Below, piece after piece: positions 6,642 through 14,184 of a stretch of 21,859 nt of DNA. The position numbers and the translations under genes are program-made. Every line of letters starts with the position of its first letter. The stretch's first letter is position 1. The notes below the pieces were generated by a model that saw only the letters and a list, made by a program, of their open reading frames with translations, searched no databases and had not been told where the DNA came from. Source of the stretch: RGIG1959 sp964564305. GTDB taxonomy: Bacteria; Bacillota; Clostridia; Oscillospirales; Acutalibacteraceae. Location of the stretch: assembly GCA_964564305.1 (NCBI GenBank), contig CAZMAM010000025.1, forward strand, positions 1 through 21,859. The letters are read 5' to 3'.

Positions 6642-7181
6642 ATGGCGAGGCTTAAAGACCATTATCAGAATGCGGTCGCGCCGGAGCTGATGAAAAAATT
6701 CGGCTACAAAAGCGTGATGCAGATCCCTAAGCTGGAAAAAATCGTCGTCAATGTCGGCTGCGGGGAAGCGCGTGACAATTCCAAAGTAATCGACTCCGTT
6801 CTCACGGATTTGGCCGCCATCACCGGCCAGAAGGGCGTAGTGTGCAAGGCGCGGAAATCGGTTGCGAATTTTAAAGTGCGCGAGGGCATGAATATCGGCG
6901 TGAAGGTGACTTTGCGCGGAGATCGGATGTATGAATTTCTGGATCGTCTTTTCAATGTGGCGCTGCCCCGGGTGCGCGATTTCCGCGGGATTAACCCGAA
7001 TTCCTTCGACGGGCGCGGAAATTACAGCATGGGTCTGAAGGAGCAGTTGATTTTCCCCGAAATCGATTACGATAAGATCGACGCGGTGCGCGGAATGGAT
7101 TTGTGCTTTGTCACTACTGCCGCTACCGATGAAGAAGCGCGGGAGTTGCTCACCTTAATGGGCGCTCCGTTTGCCCGATAA
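6642..7181 (+). CDS. rplE: 50S ribosomal protein L5
   Basis: L5 binds 5S rRNA and contacts P-site tRNA and S13 through the B1b bridge. The product has 179 residues, the normal length. It contains the start RLKDHYQNAVAPELMKKFGY, the segment VMQIPKLEKIVVNVGCGEA, and KARKSVANFKVREGMNIGVKV-type RNA-binding residues. The C-terminal part includes RDFRGINPNSFDGRGNYSMG and FPEIDYDKID. GGGAGG lies before ATG 6642. Context between L24 and S14 is standard. Confidence 0.98.
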   Translation: MARLKDHYQNAVAPELMKKFGYKSVMQIPKLEKIVVNVGCGEARDNSKVIDSVLTDLAAITGQKGVVCKARKSVANFKVREGMNIGVKVTLRGDRMYEFLDRLFNVALPRVRDFRGINPNSFDGRGNYSMGLKEQLIFPEIDYDKIDAVRGMDLCFVTTAATDEEARELLTLMGAPFAR

Positions 7182-7195
7182 GGAGGAACCGTGAG

Positions 7196-7381
7196 ATGGC
7201 GAAAAAATCCATGAAACTCAAACAGCAGCGCAAACCGAAATTTTCCACAAGAGCGTACAACCGCTGCAAAATTTGCGGCCGTCCGCATGCGTATCTGCGC
7301 CGGTACGGCATTTGCCGCATTTGCTTTCGGGAACTGGCGTATAAAGGGCAGATTCCCGGCGTGAGGAAAGCCAGTTGGTAA
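7196..7381 (+). CDS. rpsZ: 30S ribosomal protein S14, zinc-binding type Z
   Basis: S14 is a late-assembling protein of the 30S head. At 61 residues this is the short, zinc-binding (C+) form, with Cys24, Cys27, Cys40 and Cys43 in CKIC and CRIC motifs around GRPHAYLRRYGI. The end reads RELAYKGQIPGVRKASW, as in Bacillota. AAGGAGG precedes ATG 7196 by a short spacer. No second, zinc-free S14 is in the window, so zinc-dependent replacement cannot be judged here. The symbol rpsN is also used for this type. Confidence 0.98.
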   Translation: MAKKSMKLKQQRKPKFSTRAYNRCKICGRPHAYLRRYGICRICFRELAYKGQIPGVRKASW

Positions 7382-7416
7382 CGGCAAACGAGCGAGTATA
7401 AGGGAGGTTATACGGA

Positions 7417-7818
7417 ATGCAAACGACCGATACCATCGCCGATATGCTCACCCGCATCCGCAACGCGAACGCGGCAAAGCATGATACGGTGGATATTCCC
7501 GCTTCCAATATGAAGAAGTCCATCGCTCGAATTCTGGTGGACGAGGGATATGTTAAGAATTTTCAGGTAATAGACGACGGCAGACAGGGCATTATCCACA
7601 TGACCCTGAAATATGAAGGTCCTTCCCGTACTCCGGTGCTTTCCGGGCTGAGGAGAATCTCCAAGCCGGGGCTTCGCATTTATTCCAGCAGTGAAGATAT
7701 GCCCCGGGTGATGAAGGGCATCGGCACGGCTATCGTCTCTACCTCCAGCGGTGTAATGACCGATAAACAGGCGCGTAAGCTGAATGTCGGCGGCGAAGTG
7801 CTGGCGTTTGTTTGGTAA
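7417..7818 (+). CDS. rpsH: 30S ribosomal protein S8
   Basis: S8 is a primary 16S rRNA binding protein and in E. coli the autorepressor of the spc operon. The 133-residue product begins MQTTDTIADMLTRIRNANAA and ends with the canonical STSSGVMTDKQARKLNVGGEVLAFVW region. GRQGIIHMTLKYEG and SKPGLRIYSSSEDMP are also present. GGGAGG lies upstream of ATG 7417. Whether it represses its own operon in this lineage is unknown. Confidence 0.98.
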   Translation: MQTTDTIADMLTRIRNANAAKHDTVDIPASNMKKSIARILVDEGYVKNFQVIDDGRQGIIHMTLKYEGPSRTPVLSGLRRISKPGLRIYSSSEDMPRVMKGIGTAIVSTSSGVMTDKQARKLNVGGEVLAFVW

Positions 7819-7833
7819 AGGGGGTAGACGGAA

Positions 7834-8382
7834 ATGTCGAGAATCGGAAGAAAACCCATCCCGGTTCCTGCCGGCGTTACGGTGACGGTAGACGGCAATA
7901 CCGTGACCGCCAAGGGGCCGAAAGGCACCCTGACACAGGAATTTCATCCCAATATGACCCTTGCGCTTGAAGGCGGTGAGATTACGGTCACCCGTCCGGA
8001 TGACGATAAATTCAACCGCTCTTTGCACGGGTTGACCAGAACCCTGATTCACAATATGGTGGAAGGGGTTGCAAACGGTTACCGCAAAGAATTGGAAGTC
8101 AACGGAGTCGGCTACCGGGTACAAAAGCAGGGCAATGCCATTGTGATGAATCTCGGGTACAGTCATCAGGTGACGGTCAAAGAGATTCCGGGGATTACCT
8201 TAGAGGTGCCGGATCCGAATCACATTACGGTCTGCGGCGCGGACAAACAGCTTGTCGGTCAGTTTGCCGCCGAGATTCGGGAAAAACGTCCGCCGGAGCC
8301 GTATAAAGGCAAGGGCATCAAATATGCCAACGAAGTGATTCGCCGCAAGGAGGGCAAAACCGGCGGCAAGGGCAAGAAATAG
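7834..8382 (+). CDS. rplF: 50S ribosomal protein L6
   Basis: L6 lies near the factor-binding site of the 50S subunit. The 182-residue product starts MSRIGRKPIPVPAGVTVTV and contains the two repeated domains of the family. The second has ANGYRKELEVNGVGYRVQKQ, LGYSHQV and the signature PEPYKGKGIKYANEVIRRKEGK. The ribosome binding site AAAGGGGG is weaker than in neighbours but correctly spaced. Gaps of 15 and 14 bp to rpsH and rplR fit one transcript. Confidence 0.98.
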   Translation: MSRIGRKPIPVPAGVTVTVDGNTVTAKGPKGTLTQEFHPNMTLALEGGEITVTRPDDDKFNRSLHGLTRTLIHNMVEGVANGYRKELEVNGVGYRVQKQGNAIVMNLGYSHQVTVKEIPGITLEVPDPNHITVCGADKQLVGQFAAEIREKRPPEPYKGKGIKYANEVIRRKEGKTGGKGKK

Positions 8383-8396
8383 GAGGGAGTGAGACG

Positions 8397-8756
8397 ATGG
8401 TCGGCAAAACAGATAAAAACAAAGCCAGAAAGCACCGGCATGTGCGGGTGCGCGGCAAAATCAGCGGTACCGCGGCTCGTCCCCGTTTGAATGTGTTCCG
8501 GTCTTCCAAGCACATTTATGCGCAGATTATTGACGATACCGCGCAAAACACGCTGGTTTCGGCTTCCACGGTGGAAAAAACGTTCACCGGATCGGGCGGT
8601 AACAAGCAGGCGGCAAGAGCAATCGGCGAACTGATTGCCAAACGCGCCGCCGAAAAGAACATCACCGAGGTCGTGTTCGACCGCGGCGGATATCTCTATC
8701 ACGGCCGCGTTCGGGAGCTGGCCGAAGGCGCCCGCGAGGGCGGTCTCAAATTCTAA
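8397..8756 (+). CDS. rplR: 50S ribosomal protein L18
   Basis: L18 binds 5S rRNA together with L5 and L25. The 119-residue product has a basic N-terminus (KTDKNKARKHRHVRVRGKIS) followed by GTAARPRLNVFRSSKHIYAQIIDD, and ends VVFDRGGYLYHGRVRELAEGAREGGLKF, all typical. ATG 8397 follows AGGAGGGAG. It lies between rplF and rpsE as usual. Nothing is odd in length or sequence. Confidence 0.98.
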   Translation: MVGKTDKNKARKHRHVRVRGKISGTAARPRLNVFRSSKHIYAQIIDDTAQNTLVSASTVEKTFTGSGGNKQAARAIGELIAKRAAEKNITEVVFDRGGYLYHGRVRELAEGAREGGLKF

Positions 8757-8776
8757 CGGAAAGAGAGGAAATGACT

Positions 8777-9355
8777 TTGGCCAGAAACGAAAACAACGAA
8801 CGCAATCGGAATAACGACCGAAGGGATCGCGGCCCGCGCGGGCAGAGAGACAACCGCCGCGGCGGAAATTCCGCCGAGCCGGAGATGAAGGAGCGCATTG
8901 TTTCCATTAACCGGGTTAGCAAAACCGTAAAAGGCGGGCGCATTTTCAAATTTGCGGCGCTGGTGGTGGTTGGCGACGAAAAAGGCACCGTCGGGTTTGG
9001 GCTCGGTAAAGCGGGAGAAGTTCCGGATGCCATTCGCAAGGGTATTGAGGATGCAAAGAAGCATCTGGTGAAGATTTCTCTGAAGGGGAATACCATTCCT
9101 CACGAAGTAATCGGAAAGTTCGGAGCCGGCGAAGTATTGCTCAAACCCGCGGCTCCCGGTACCGGTGTTATCGCCGGAGGAGCCGTGCGCGCGGTGGTAG
9201 AGGCGGCCGGTATTAAAGATATCCGCACCAAGGCGCTTCGGTCCAACAATCCCTGCAATGTGGTCAGCGCCACCATGGAAGGACTGACCCGTCTGCGGAC
9301 AGCGGAGCAGGCGGCCGCCATCCGCGGTAAAACGCCCGGGGAGATCCTGGGGTAA
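8777..9355 (+). CDS. rpsE: 30S ribosomal protein S5 with basic N-terminal extension
   Basis: S5 acts at the mRNA entry site and affects decoding accuracy. I chose TTG 8777 because GAGG at 8765–8768 is 8 bases before it, whereas the in-frame ATG at 8771 has only 2 bases of spacing; GTG and TTG starts are used elsewhere in this cluster. The choice changes the product by two residues. The conserved core starts near residue 37 (MKERIVSINRVSKTVKGGR) and includes FKFAALVVVGDEKGTVGFG, PGTGVIAGGAVRAVVEAAGI and SNNPCNVV. The first 36 or so residues are a low-complexity Arg/Asn/Gly/Asp stretch, making the protein longer than the roughly 166-residue typical form. Confidence 0.96.
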   Translation: MARNENNERNRNNDRRDRGPRGQRDNRRGGNSAEPEMKERIVSINRVSKTVKGGRIFKFAALVVVGDEKGTVGFGLGKAGEVPDAIRKGIEDAKKHLVKISLKGNTIPHEVIGKFGAGEVLLKPAAPGTGVIAGGAVRAVVEAAGIKDIRTKALRSNNPCNVVSATMEGLTRLRTAEQAAAIRGKTPGEILG

Positions 9356-9367
9356 GGAGGAGACGAT

Positions 9368-9550
9368 ATGGCGAACACGGTAACGGTTAAGCTGGTGCGC
9401 AGCTTAATCGGACGCAAGCAGGATCAGATCGCCACCGCGAATTCTCTGGGATTGCGCAAGATCGGGGATACGGTCAGCCAACCGGACAACGAGGCGACCC
9501 GCGGCAAGATCGATAAAATTATTCACCTAATCGAGGTGGCGGAGGCTTAA
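9368..9550 (+). CDS. rpmD: 50S ribosomal protein L30
   Basis: L30 is a small surface protein of the 50S subunit. The 60-residue product has the compact bacterial form: VKLVRSLIGRKQDQIATANSL, then LGLRKIGDTVSQPDNEATRGKI and an IIHLIEVAE end. AAGGAGG lies upstream of ATG 9368, 12 bp after the rpsE stop. The 136-bp gap after it is unusual for this cluster. Recognition is by sequence and position. Confidence 0.97.
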   Translation: MANTVTVKLVRSLIGRKQDQIATANSLGLRKIGDTVSQPDNEATRGKIDKIIHLIEVAEA

Positions 9551-9686
9551 ACACGGGTGTGTGCCGATGCTTCCGATTGCGGCTTTCGGGCGGATTTTCC
9601 GGCTTTTCATCAAAAAAAGTATTCCGTCTGCATGCGCGGTAGGCATTGTCCATCCCGGTTTCAGGCACATAAGGAGGTTATGATTA
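9551..9686 (+). other. Intergenic gap rpmD–rplO
   Basis: This 136-bp gap holds no supported gene. It carries the rplO ribosome binding site AAGGAGG at 9671–9677. A frame that enters rplO out of phase lacks protein-like sequence. Small inverted repeats (for example CGGA/TCCG around a TTT loop) are too weak to call. No good promoter was found. Confidence 0.35.
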
Positions 9687-10127
9687 ATGAAGCTCCACGA
9701 ACTCTCTCCGGCACCCGGTTCGGTGAGAGATGTCAAAAGAATCGGTCGCGGTCACGGTTCCGGTCAGGGAAAGACGGCAGGAAAAGGACATAAAGGGCAA
9801 AAGGCGCGCGCCGGCCGGGGTATGCGTCCCGGTTTTGAGGGCGGTCAGATGCCGCTGCAAAGACGAATCCCCAAGCGTGGGTTTGTCAATATTTTCGCTT
9901 CCGAATACGCGATTGTCAATCTTTCCGCTTTAGACCGGTTCGAAGACGGCGCAACGGTAGATACGCAGGCGTTGTTGGATGCCGGTGTGATTAAAAACGT
10001 AAAGGACGGCGTGAAAATTCTCGCGAACGGCAAGCTGACCAAAAAACTCACCGTAAAAGCGGCGGCGTTCTCCGGTTCCGCCAAAGAAAAGATTGAGGCG
10101 GTCGGCGGGAAGACTGAGGTGATTTAG
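9687..10127 (+). CDS. rplO: 50S ribosomal protein L15
   Basis: L15 joins late in 50S assembly and links 23S domains. The 146-residue product starts MKLHELSPAPGSVRDVKRIG, then has the Gly/Arg-rich GRGHGSGQGKTAGKGHKGQKAR region and GFEGGQMPLQRRIPKRGFVN, the family signature. ATG 9687 has AAGGAGG nine bases upstream; an out-of-frame ATG at 9680 is only two bases from it and does not give L15. Only 4 bp separate it from secY, whose ribosome binding site lies within the end of this gene. Confidence 0.98.
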   Translation: MKLHELSPAPGSVRDVKRIGRGHGSGQGKTAGKGHKGQKARAGRGMRPGFEGGQMPLQRRIPKRGFVNIFASEYAIVNLSALDRFEDGATVDTQALLDAGVIKNVKDGVKILANGKLTKKLTVKAAAFSGSAKEKIEAVGGKTEVI

Positions 10128-10131
10128 GGAA

Positions 10132-11445
10132 ATGTTTCAGACGTTACGCAATGCATGGAAGGTAGCGGATATTCGCAAGAAGATTCTCTATACCCTTTTC
10201 ATTGTGCTGGTTTTCCGTATCGGCTCGGCGATTACCCTGCCCTTTGTGGACGTAGCGGCCATGCGGGAGGCTACGGCGAATGCCAGCGACGGCATCAGCG
10301 TTTTGATGATGATGTCCGGCGGCGGTTTTTCCAATGCTTCTATTTTCGCTTTGTCCATTACGCCCTATATCAATGCCAGCATTATTATTCAGCTGCTCAC
10401 GGCGGCAATCCCTGTGCTGGAGCGCTGGGCAAAAGAAGGCGAATCCGGCCGTAAGAAGCTGGGACAGCTCACCCGGTACACCACCGTCGGGCTGGGCTTA
10501 ATGCTCGGTGTTGTGTACTATTTTATGGTTCGCAATCAATATCATGCGATTCGCTCGTTTGACGGAATCGGCTGGGACATTCTCGCTGCGGTAACCATCG
10601 TGCTTTGCTTCACGGCGGGTTCTGCGCTGATGATGTGGCTGGGAGAACAGATTAACGAAAAAGGCATCGGCAACGGTATTTCCATTTTGCTGCTGGCCGG
10701 CATTCTTTCCCGCATTCCCACCGGAGCCAACTATTTGTGGAGAATGTTCTACGAAGCGGGCATTCAGAACATTTCAAACGGCGGCGTGTTCTATCTGATT
10801 ATGGTGCCGGTGATTCTGATTTTGTACTTGCTGATGATTGGCTTTATCGTTTTTATGACCAACGCGGAGCGGCGCATTCCGGTGCAGTACGCGAAGCGGG
10901 TGGTCGGCCGAAAAATGTACGGCGGACAAAATACTTATATTCCCATAAAAGTCAATATGTCCGGCGTTATGCCGATTATTTTGGCGGTTTCCATTATCTC
11001 GCTGCCCTCCATCATCGCGGGTTTTGCGGGAAAAACACAAGAACAGTGGAAGTGGCTCAGCTGGTTCAGTCAGACTCACCCGTTTTATGTGATTCTGTAT
11101 TTTGTGCTGATTATCGCGTTTGCGTTCTTCTATGTAACCATTCAGTATAATCCGCTGGAAATGGCAAATAACCTTCGCCGAAACAGCGGAGCGATTCCCG
11201 GGTATCGTCCGGGCAAGCCCACATCCGATTATATCACCCGTGTTTTGCACAAAGTGACCTTTATCGGCGCTGTGTTCCTCGGCATTGTCGCTGTCTTCCC
11301 CAGCATTTTCGGGGCGGTCACCGGTATTTCCGGCCTGGCCATCGGCGGCACTTCCATTATGATTGTTGTCAGTGTTGCACTGGAAACGGTGCAGCAGTTG
11401 GAGAGCCAGCTGATGATGCGGCATTACAAAGGATTTTTGGAGTAA
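10132..11445 (+). CDS. secY: Preprotein translocase subunit SecY
   Basis: SecY is the channel of the SecYEG translocon in the cytoplasmic membrane. The 437-residue length fits the family. The sequence shows multiple hydrophobic segments consistent with ten helices, the plug region SVLMMMSGGGFSNASIFALSI-like stretch after the first helix, ITPYINASIIIQLL in helix 2, and GMGNGIS-like GIGNGISILLLAG in the middle. Cytoplasmic loops carry basic residues (AERRIPVQYAKRVVGRKMYGG, RPGKPTSDYI). GAGGTGA at 10116–10122, nine bases before ATG 10132, lies within rplO and couples the two genes. Confidence 0.98.
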   Translation: MFQTLRNAWKVADIRKKILYTLFIVLVFRIGSAITLPFVDVAAMREATANASDGISVLMMMSGGGFSNASIFALSITPYINASIIIQLLTAAIPVLERWAKEGESGRKKLGQLTRYTTVGLGLMLGVVYYFMVRNQYHAIRSFDGIGWDILAAVTIVLCFTAGSALMMWLGEQINEKGIGNGISILLLAGILSRIPTGANYLWRMFYEAGIQNISNGGVFYLIMVPVILILYLLMIGFIVFMTNAERRIPVQYAKRVVGRKMYGGQNTYIPIKVNMSGVMPIILAVSIISLPSIIAGFAGKTQEQWKWLSWFSQTHPFYVILYFVLIIAFAFFYVTIQYNPLEMANNLRRNSGAIPGYRPGKPTSDYITRVLHKVTFIGAVFLGIVAVFPSIFGAVTGISGLAIGGTSIMIVVSVALETVQQLESQLMMRHYKGFLE

Positions 11446-11479
11446 CCGGAATCGGGCGAAACGGTTGGCAAAGAGCGCC

Positions 11480-11495
11480 GGCGGGGCATCCCGCC
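11480..11495 (+). repeat. Small GC hairpin in the secY–adk gap
   Basis: GGCGGG at 11480–11485 pairs with CCCGCC at 11490–11495 around a GCAT loop. No T-run follows, so it is not an intrinsic terminator. It may be a minor mRNA structure ahead of adk, and its function is unknown. Confidence 0.4.
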
Positions 11496-11533
11496 CCGTC
11501 GGCGGCAGCGTGACAAAAGAGGAGAAAAATTTT

Positions 11534-12178
11534 ATGAATCTCATTTTTCTTGGCGCTCCGGGCGCCGGGAAAGGCACACAGGCGGAGGTTGTCAGCGAAC
11601 AGTTTCACATTCCCACCGTATCCACGGGTAATATAATCCGTGAAGCGCTGAACAGCGGCACGGAGCTTGGGAGTCAGGCAAAGTCTTTTATGGAAAGCGG
11701 CGCGCTGGTGCCGGATGACATTGTCATCGGCATCATCAAAGAGCGTTTGGCTCAGGAAGACTGCCGGGAGGGCTTTATTCTTGACGGCTTTCCCCGTACC
11801 ATTCCCCAGGCCGAGGCGCTGGAACGCATGGGTATTCGCATTGACCGCGTCATCGATATTGAAGTGGCGGACGATGTGATTGCCGAGCGTGTATCCGGTC
11901 GCCGTGTCTGCGGCACATGCGGCGCGTCCTACCATGTCGAATACAAAAGGCCGGCATCGGAAGGCGTATGCGACAAGTGCGGCGGCACCTTGATTCAGCG
12001 CGAGGATGACCGGCCCGAAACCGTGCGTGAACGGTTAAAGGTATATCATGCTCAGACCGAACCGCTCAAAAGTTTTTATGAGCGGGAGGGCAAGCTGTGC
12101 ATCATTCCGGGGCAGCAGGAAGTGAAGGATACTTCCCGGTTGGTGCTTGCGGCGCTGCGGCAAGAGGAAAAGGCATGA
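11534..12178 (+). CDS. adk: Adenylate kinase (zinc-LID form)
   Basis: Adenylate kinase converts ATP plus AMP to two ADP in the cytosol. The product from ATG 11534 has 214 residues, matching the long bacterial form; AGAGGAG at 11518–11524 supports this start. The P-loop GAPGAGKGTQ is at residues 7–16 and DGFPRT is near residue 84. The LID has Cys126, Cys129, Cys146 and Cys149 in CGTC and CDKC motifs, the four-cysteine zinc site common in Gram-positive enzymes. It lies 88 bp after secY, and its stop overlaps the start of map by 4 bp. Confidence 0.98.
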   Translation: MNLIFLGAPGAGKGTQAEVVSEQFHIPTVSTGNIIREALNSGTELGSQAKSFMESGALVPDDIVIGIIKERLAQEDCREGFILDGFPRTIPQAEALERMGIRIDRVIDIEVADDVIAERVSGRRVCGTCGASYHVEYKRPASEGVCDKCGGTLIQREDDRPETVRERLKVYHAQTEPLKSFYEREGKLCIIPGQQEVKDTSRLVLAALRQEEKA

Positions 12179-12921
12179 TCTGTATCAAGAGCGATCGGGA
12201 TTTGCGTGCCATGCGGGAGGCGTGCCGGCTTTCCGCGCAGGCGCTGCGGCTTGCGGGGAGTTTGGTTCGTCCCGGCATTACCACCGGGGAAATCTCCCGC
12301 GAGGTGGAGCGGTTTATCAAAAAAGCGGGAGCGAGGCCTTCTTTTCTGGGATATGAGGGGTTTCCCGCGGCGGCATGCATCTCGATTAACGAGACGGTCA
12401 TTCACGGCATACCTGGTACGCGGGTGATTCGCGAGGGCGATATCGTCAGCGTGGACGTGGGCGCGTACTACAACGGCTATCACGGCGATAATGCTGCCAC
12501 ATTTGCTGCGGGAGTCATTTCTCCCCAAGCGCAGGATCTTCTGGATACTACGCGCGGTGCCTTGGAAAAAGGCATTCAGGCGGCGGTACCGGGAGGCCGT
12601 GTGGGGGATATCGGCGCCGCCGTGCAAGGGTATGTCGAGGAGCGTGGTTACTCGGTGGTACGACAGTTTATCGGCCACGGAGTAGGCACGAACCTTCACG
12701 AAGACCCGGAAGTGCCCAATTATGGCACCGCCGGGCGGGGGGTACGGCTTACCCCCGGTATGACCATCGCCATAGAACCGATGGTCAACGAAGGCACGGA
12801 AAAGGTGAAGATCCTCGGCGACAAATGGACAACGGTGACGGCGGACGGAAAACTTTCCGCGCATTTTGAGCATACCATTGTCATCACCGCCGACGGGCCG
12901 GTCATCCTGACCAGGCCTTGA
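12175..12921 (+). CDS. map: Methionine aminopeptidase, type I
   Basis: Map removes the initiator methionine from nascent proteins at the ribosome. The 248-residue type Ia product retains all five expected metal ligands: Asp94 (SVDVG), Asp105 (HGDNA), His168 (IGHGVG), Glu201 (AIEPM) and Glu232 (FEHT). His77 in VIHGIP is the usual active-site histidine. The ATG overlaps the adk stop (ATGA), so the frame upstream of it is excluded. The N-terminus MICIKSDRDLRAMREACRLS is typical. No SecC or SH3-like extension is present. Confidence 0.98.
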   Translation: MICIKSDRDLRAMREACRLSAQALRLAGSLVRPGITTGEISREVERFIKKAGARPSFLGYEGFPAAACISINETVIHGIPGTRVIREGDIVSVDVGAYYNGYHGDNAATFAAGVISPQAQDLLDTTRGALEKGIQAAVPGGRVGDIGAAVQGYVEERGYSVVRQFIGHGVGTNLHEDPEVPNYGTAGRGVRLTPGMTIAIEPMVNEGTEKVKILGDKWTTVTADGKLSAHFEHTIVITADGPVILTRP

Positions 12922-12934
12922 AGGAGGGGAAAAT

Positions 12935-13153
12935 ATGTCCAAAGCGGATGTCATCGAGGTGGAGGGCGTTGTGGTGGAGGCGTTGCCCAATGCCACCTTT
13001 CAGGTGGAACTGGCGAACGGCCACCGCATCTTGGCGCACATCTCGGGTAAATTGCGTATGAATTTCATCCGCATTTTGCCGGGAGACAAAGTCACGGTGG
13101 AAATGTCCCCCTACGACCTTACCAAAGGTCGCATCACCTGGCGAACCAAGTAA
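12935..13153 (+). CDS. infA: Translation initiation factor IF-1
   Basis: IF-1 occupies the ribosomal A site during initiation. The 72-residue OB-fold protein begins MSKADVIEVEGVVVEALPNA and contains FQVELANGHRILAHISGKLR and MNFIRILPGDKVTVEMSPYDLTKGRITWR in the expected order and at the expected length. AAGGAGGGG precedes ATG 12935 closely. In many Bacillota a KOW-domain gene sits between map and infA; here they are directly adjacent, with 13 bp between them. Confidence 0.98.
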   Translation: MSKADVIEVEGVVVEALPNATFQVELANGHRILAHISGKLRMNFIRILPGDKVTVEMSPYDLTKGRITWRTK

Positions 13154-13228
13154 AGAAACACAGCCAATCCGAAAGGAACAGTTCAGGCGCATCACAGGCG
13201 CCGTTTCCCCTGAAAGGAGGAAAACAAA

Positions 13229-13342
13229 GTGAAAGTCAGGCCTTCTGTCAAGAAAATTTGCGAAAAATGTAAAATCATCCGGCGCAAAGGGCGCGTAATG
13301 GTGATTTGCGAAAACCCCAAGCATAAGCAGCGTCAGGGCTGA
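13229..13342 (+). CDS. rpmJ: 50S ribosomal protein L36 (zinc form)
   Basis: L36 is the smallest 50S protein. This 37-residue gene is easily missed: it starts at GTG 13229 after AAAGGAGG and reads MKVRPSVKKICEKCKIIRRK at the start. Cys11, Cys14, Cys27 and His32 form the zinc site of the C+ form. The end KHKQRQG is the standard C-terminus. It lies 75 bp after infA and 27 bp before rpsM, the usual alpha-operon position. A short GGCGC/GCGCC inverted repeat occurs in the preceding gap. Confidence 0.97.
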   Translation: MKVRPSVKKICEKCKIIRRKGRVMVICENPKHKQRQG

Positions 13343-13369
13343 TTTGAAAGGAAAGGAAGGATTTGCATT

Positions 13370-13738
13370 ATGGCGCGTATTGCCGGCGTAGACCTGCCCA
13401 GAGATAAGCGAATAGAGATAGGTCTCACATACATTTACGGTATCGGCCGTAAATCGGCGAACGACATTTTGGCGGCGACCGGCGTTAATCCCGACACCCG
13501 TGTGCGGGATTTGACCGAAGACGACGTTTCCAAACTTCGTGAACATATTGATCACCATTACACGGTGGAAGGCGATCTTCGCAGAAATGTGGCGTTCGAT
13601 ATCAAGCGGCTCATAGAAATCGGCAGTTACCGCGGTTTGCGTCACCGCAAGGGGCTGCCGGTGCGCGGGCAAAGATCCAAAACCAATGCCAGAACCCGCA
13701 AAGGCCCCAAGAAAACCATCGCCAATAAGAAGAAGTAA
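13370..13738 (+). CDS. rpsM: 30S ribosomal protein S13
   Basis: S13 sits in the 30S head and forms intersubunit bridges with L5. The 122-residue product starts MARIAGVDLPRDKRIEIGLT and carries the helix-two-turn-helix motif YGIGRKSANDIL. The C-terminal basic tail, RGLRHRKGLPVRGQRSKTNA followed by RTRKGPKKTIANKKK, is the tRNA-contacting end. AAAGGAAGG lies upstream of ATG 13370. Length and order are normal. Confidence 0.98.
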   Translation: MARIAGVDLPRDKRIEIGLTYIYGIGRKSANDILAATGVNPDTRVRDLTEDDVSKLREHIDHHYTVEGDLRRNVAFDIKRLIEIGSYRGLRHRKGLPVRGQRSKTNARTRKGPKKTIANKKK

Positions 13739-13755
13739 GCAGGAGGGAGAAAGTT

Positions 13756-14163
13756 ATGGCTGCTGGAAAGACCACGGCGCGCAAAGGGGCGACTCGCCGT
13801 CGCCGGGAACGCAAGCATATCGAGCGTGGCGCCGCGCATATTCAGTCCACGTTTAACAATACCATTGTTACACTGACCGATCTTCAAGGCAATGCGCTTT
13901 CGTGGGCGAGTGCGGGAGAACTGGGATTTCGCGGATCCCGGAAATCCACTCCGTTTGCCGCGCAGACGGCTGCGGAAACCGCCGCAAAGGCGGCAATGGA
14001 GCACGGGCTCAAGACGGTAGAAGTATATGTCAAGGGTCCCGGGGCGGGCAGAGAAGCCGCTATCCGTGCCTTGCAGTCCGCCGGTTTGGAGGTCACCATG
14101 ATCAAAGACGTCACCCCCATTCCGCACAACGGATGCCGTCCTCCCAAAAGAAGACGCGTTTGA
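13756..14163 (+). CDS. rpsK: 30S ribosomal protein S11
   Basis: S11 lies on the 30S platform near the mRNA exit and E site. The 135-residue product has a basic N-terminus (ARKGATRRRRERKHIERGAA), then HIQSTFNNTIVTLTDLQGNA and GFRGSRKSTPFAAQTAAE, and ends with DVTPIPHNGCRPPKRRRV, the family signature. AGGAGGGAG precedes ATG 13756. The 17-bp and 21-bp gaps to rpsM and rpsD fit one operon. Confidence 0.98.
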   Translation: MAAGKTTARKGATRRRRERKHIERGAAHIQSTFNNTIVTLTDLQGNALSWASAGELGFRGSRKSTPFAAQTAAETAAKAAMEHGLKTVEVYVKGPGAGREAAIRALQSAGLEVTMIKDVTPIPHNGCRPPKRRRV

Positions 14164-14184
14164 CGATCAGGAGGTAATCGCAAT

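Noticed and set aside
12076..12996. 306-codon open frame on the - strand
   Set aside because: It lies opposite adk, map and infA, whose metal-binding and catalytic residues show the + strand is the coding one.
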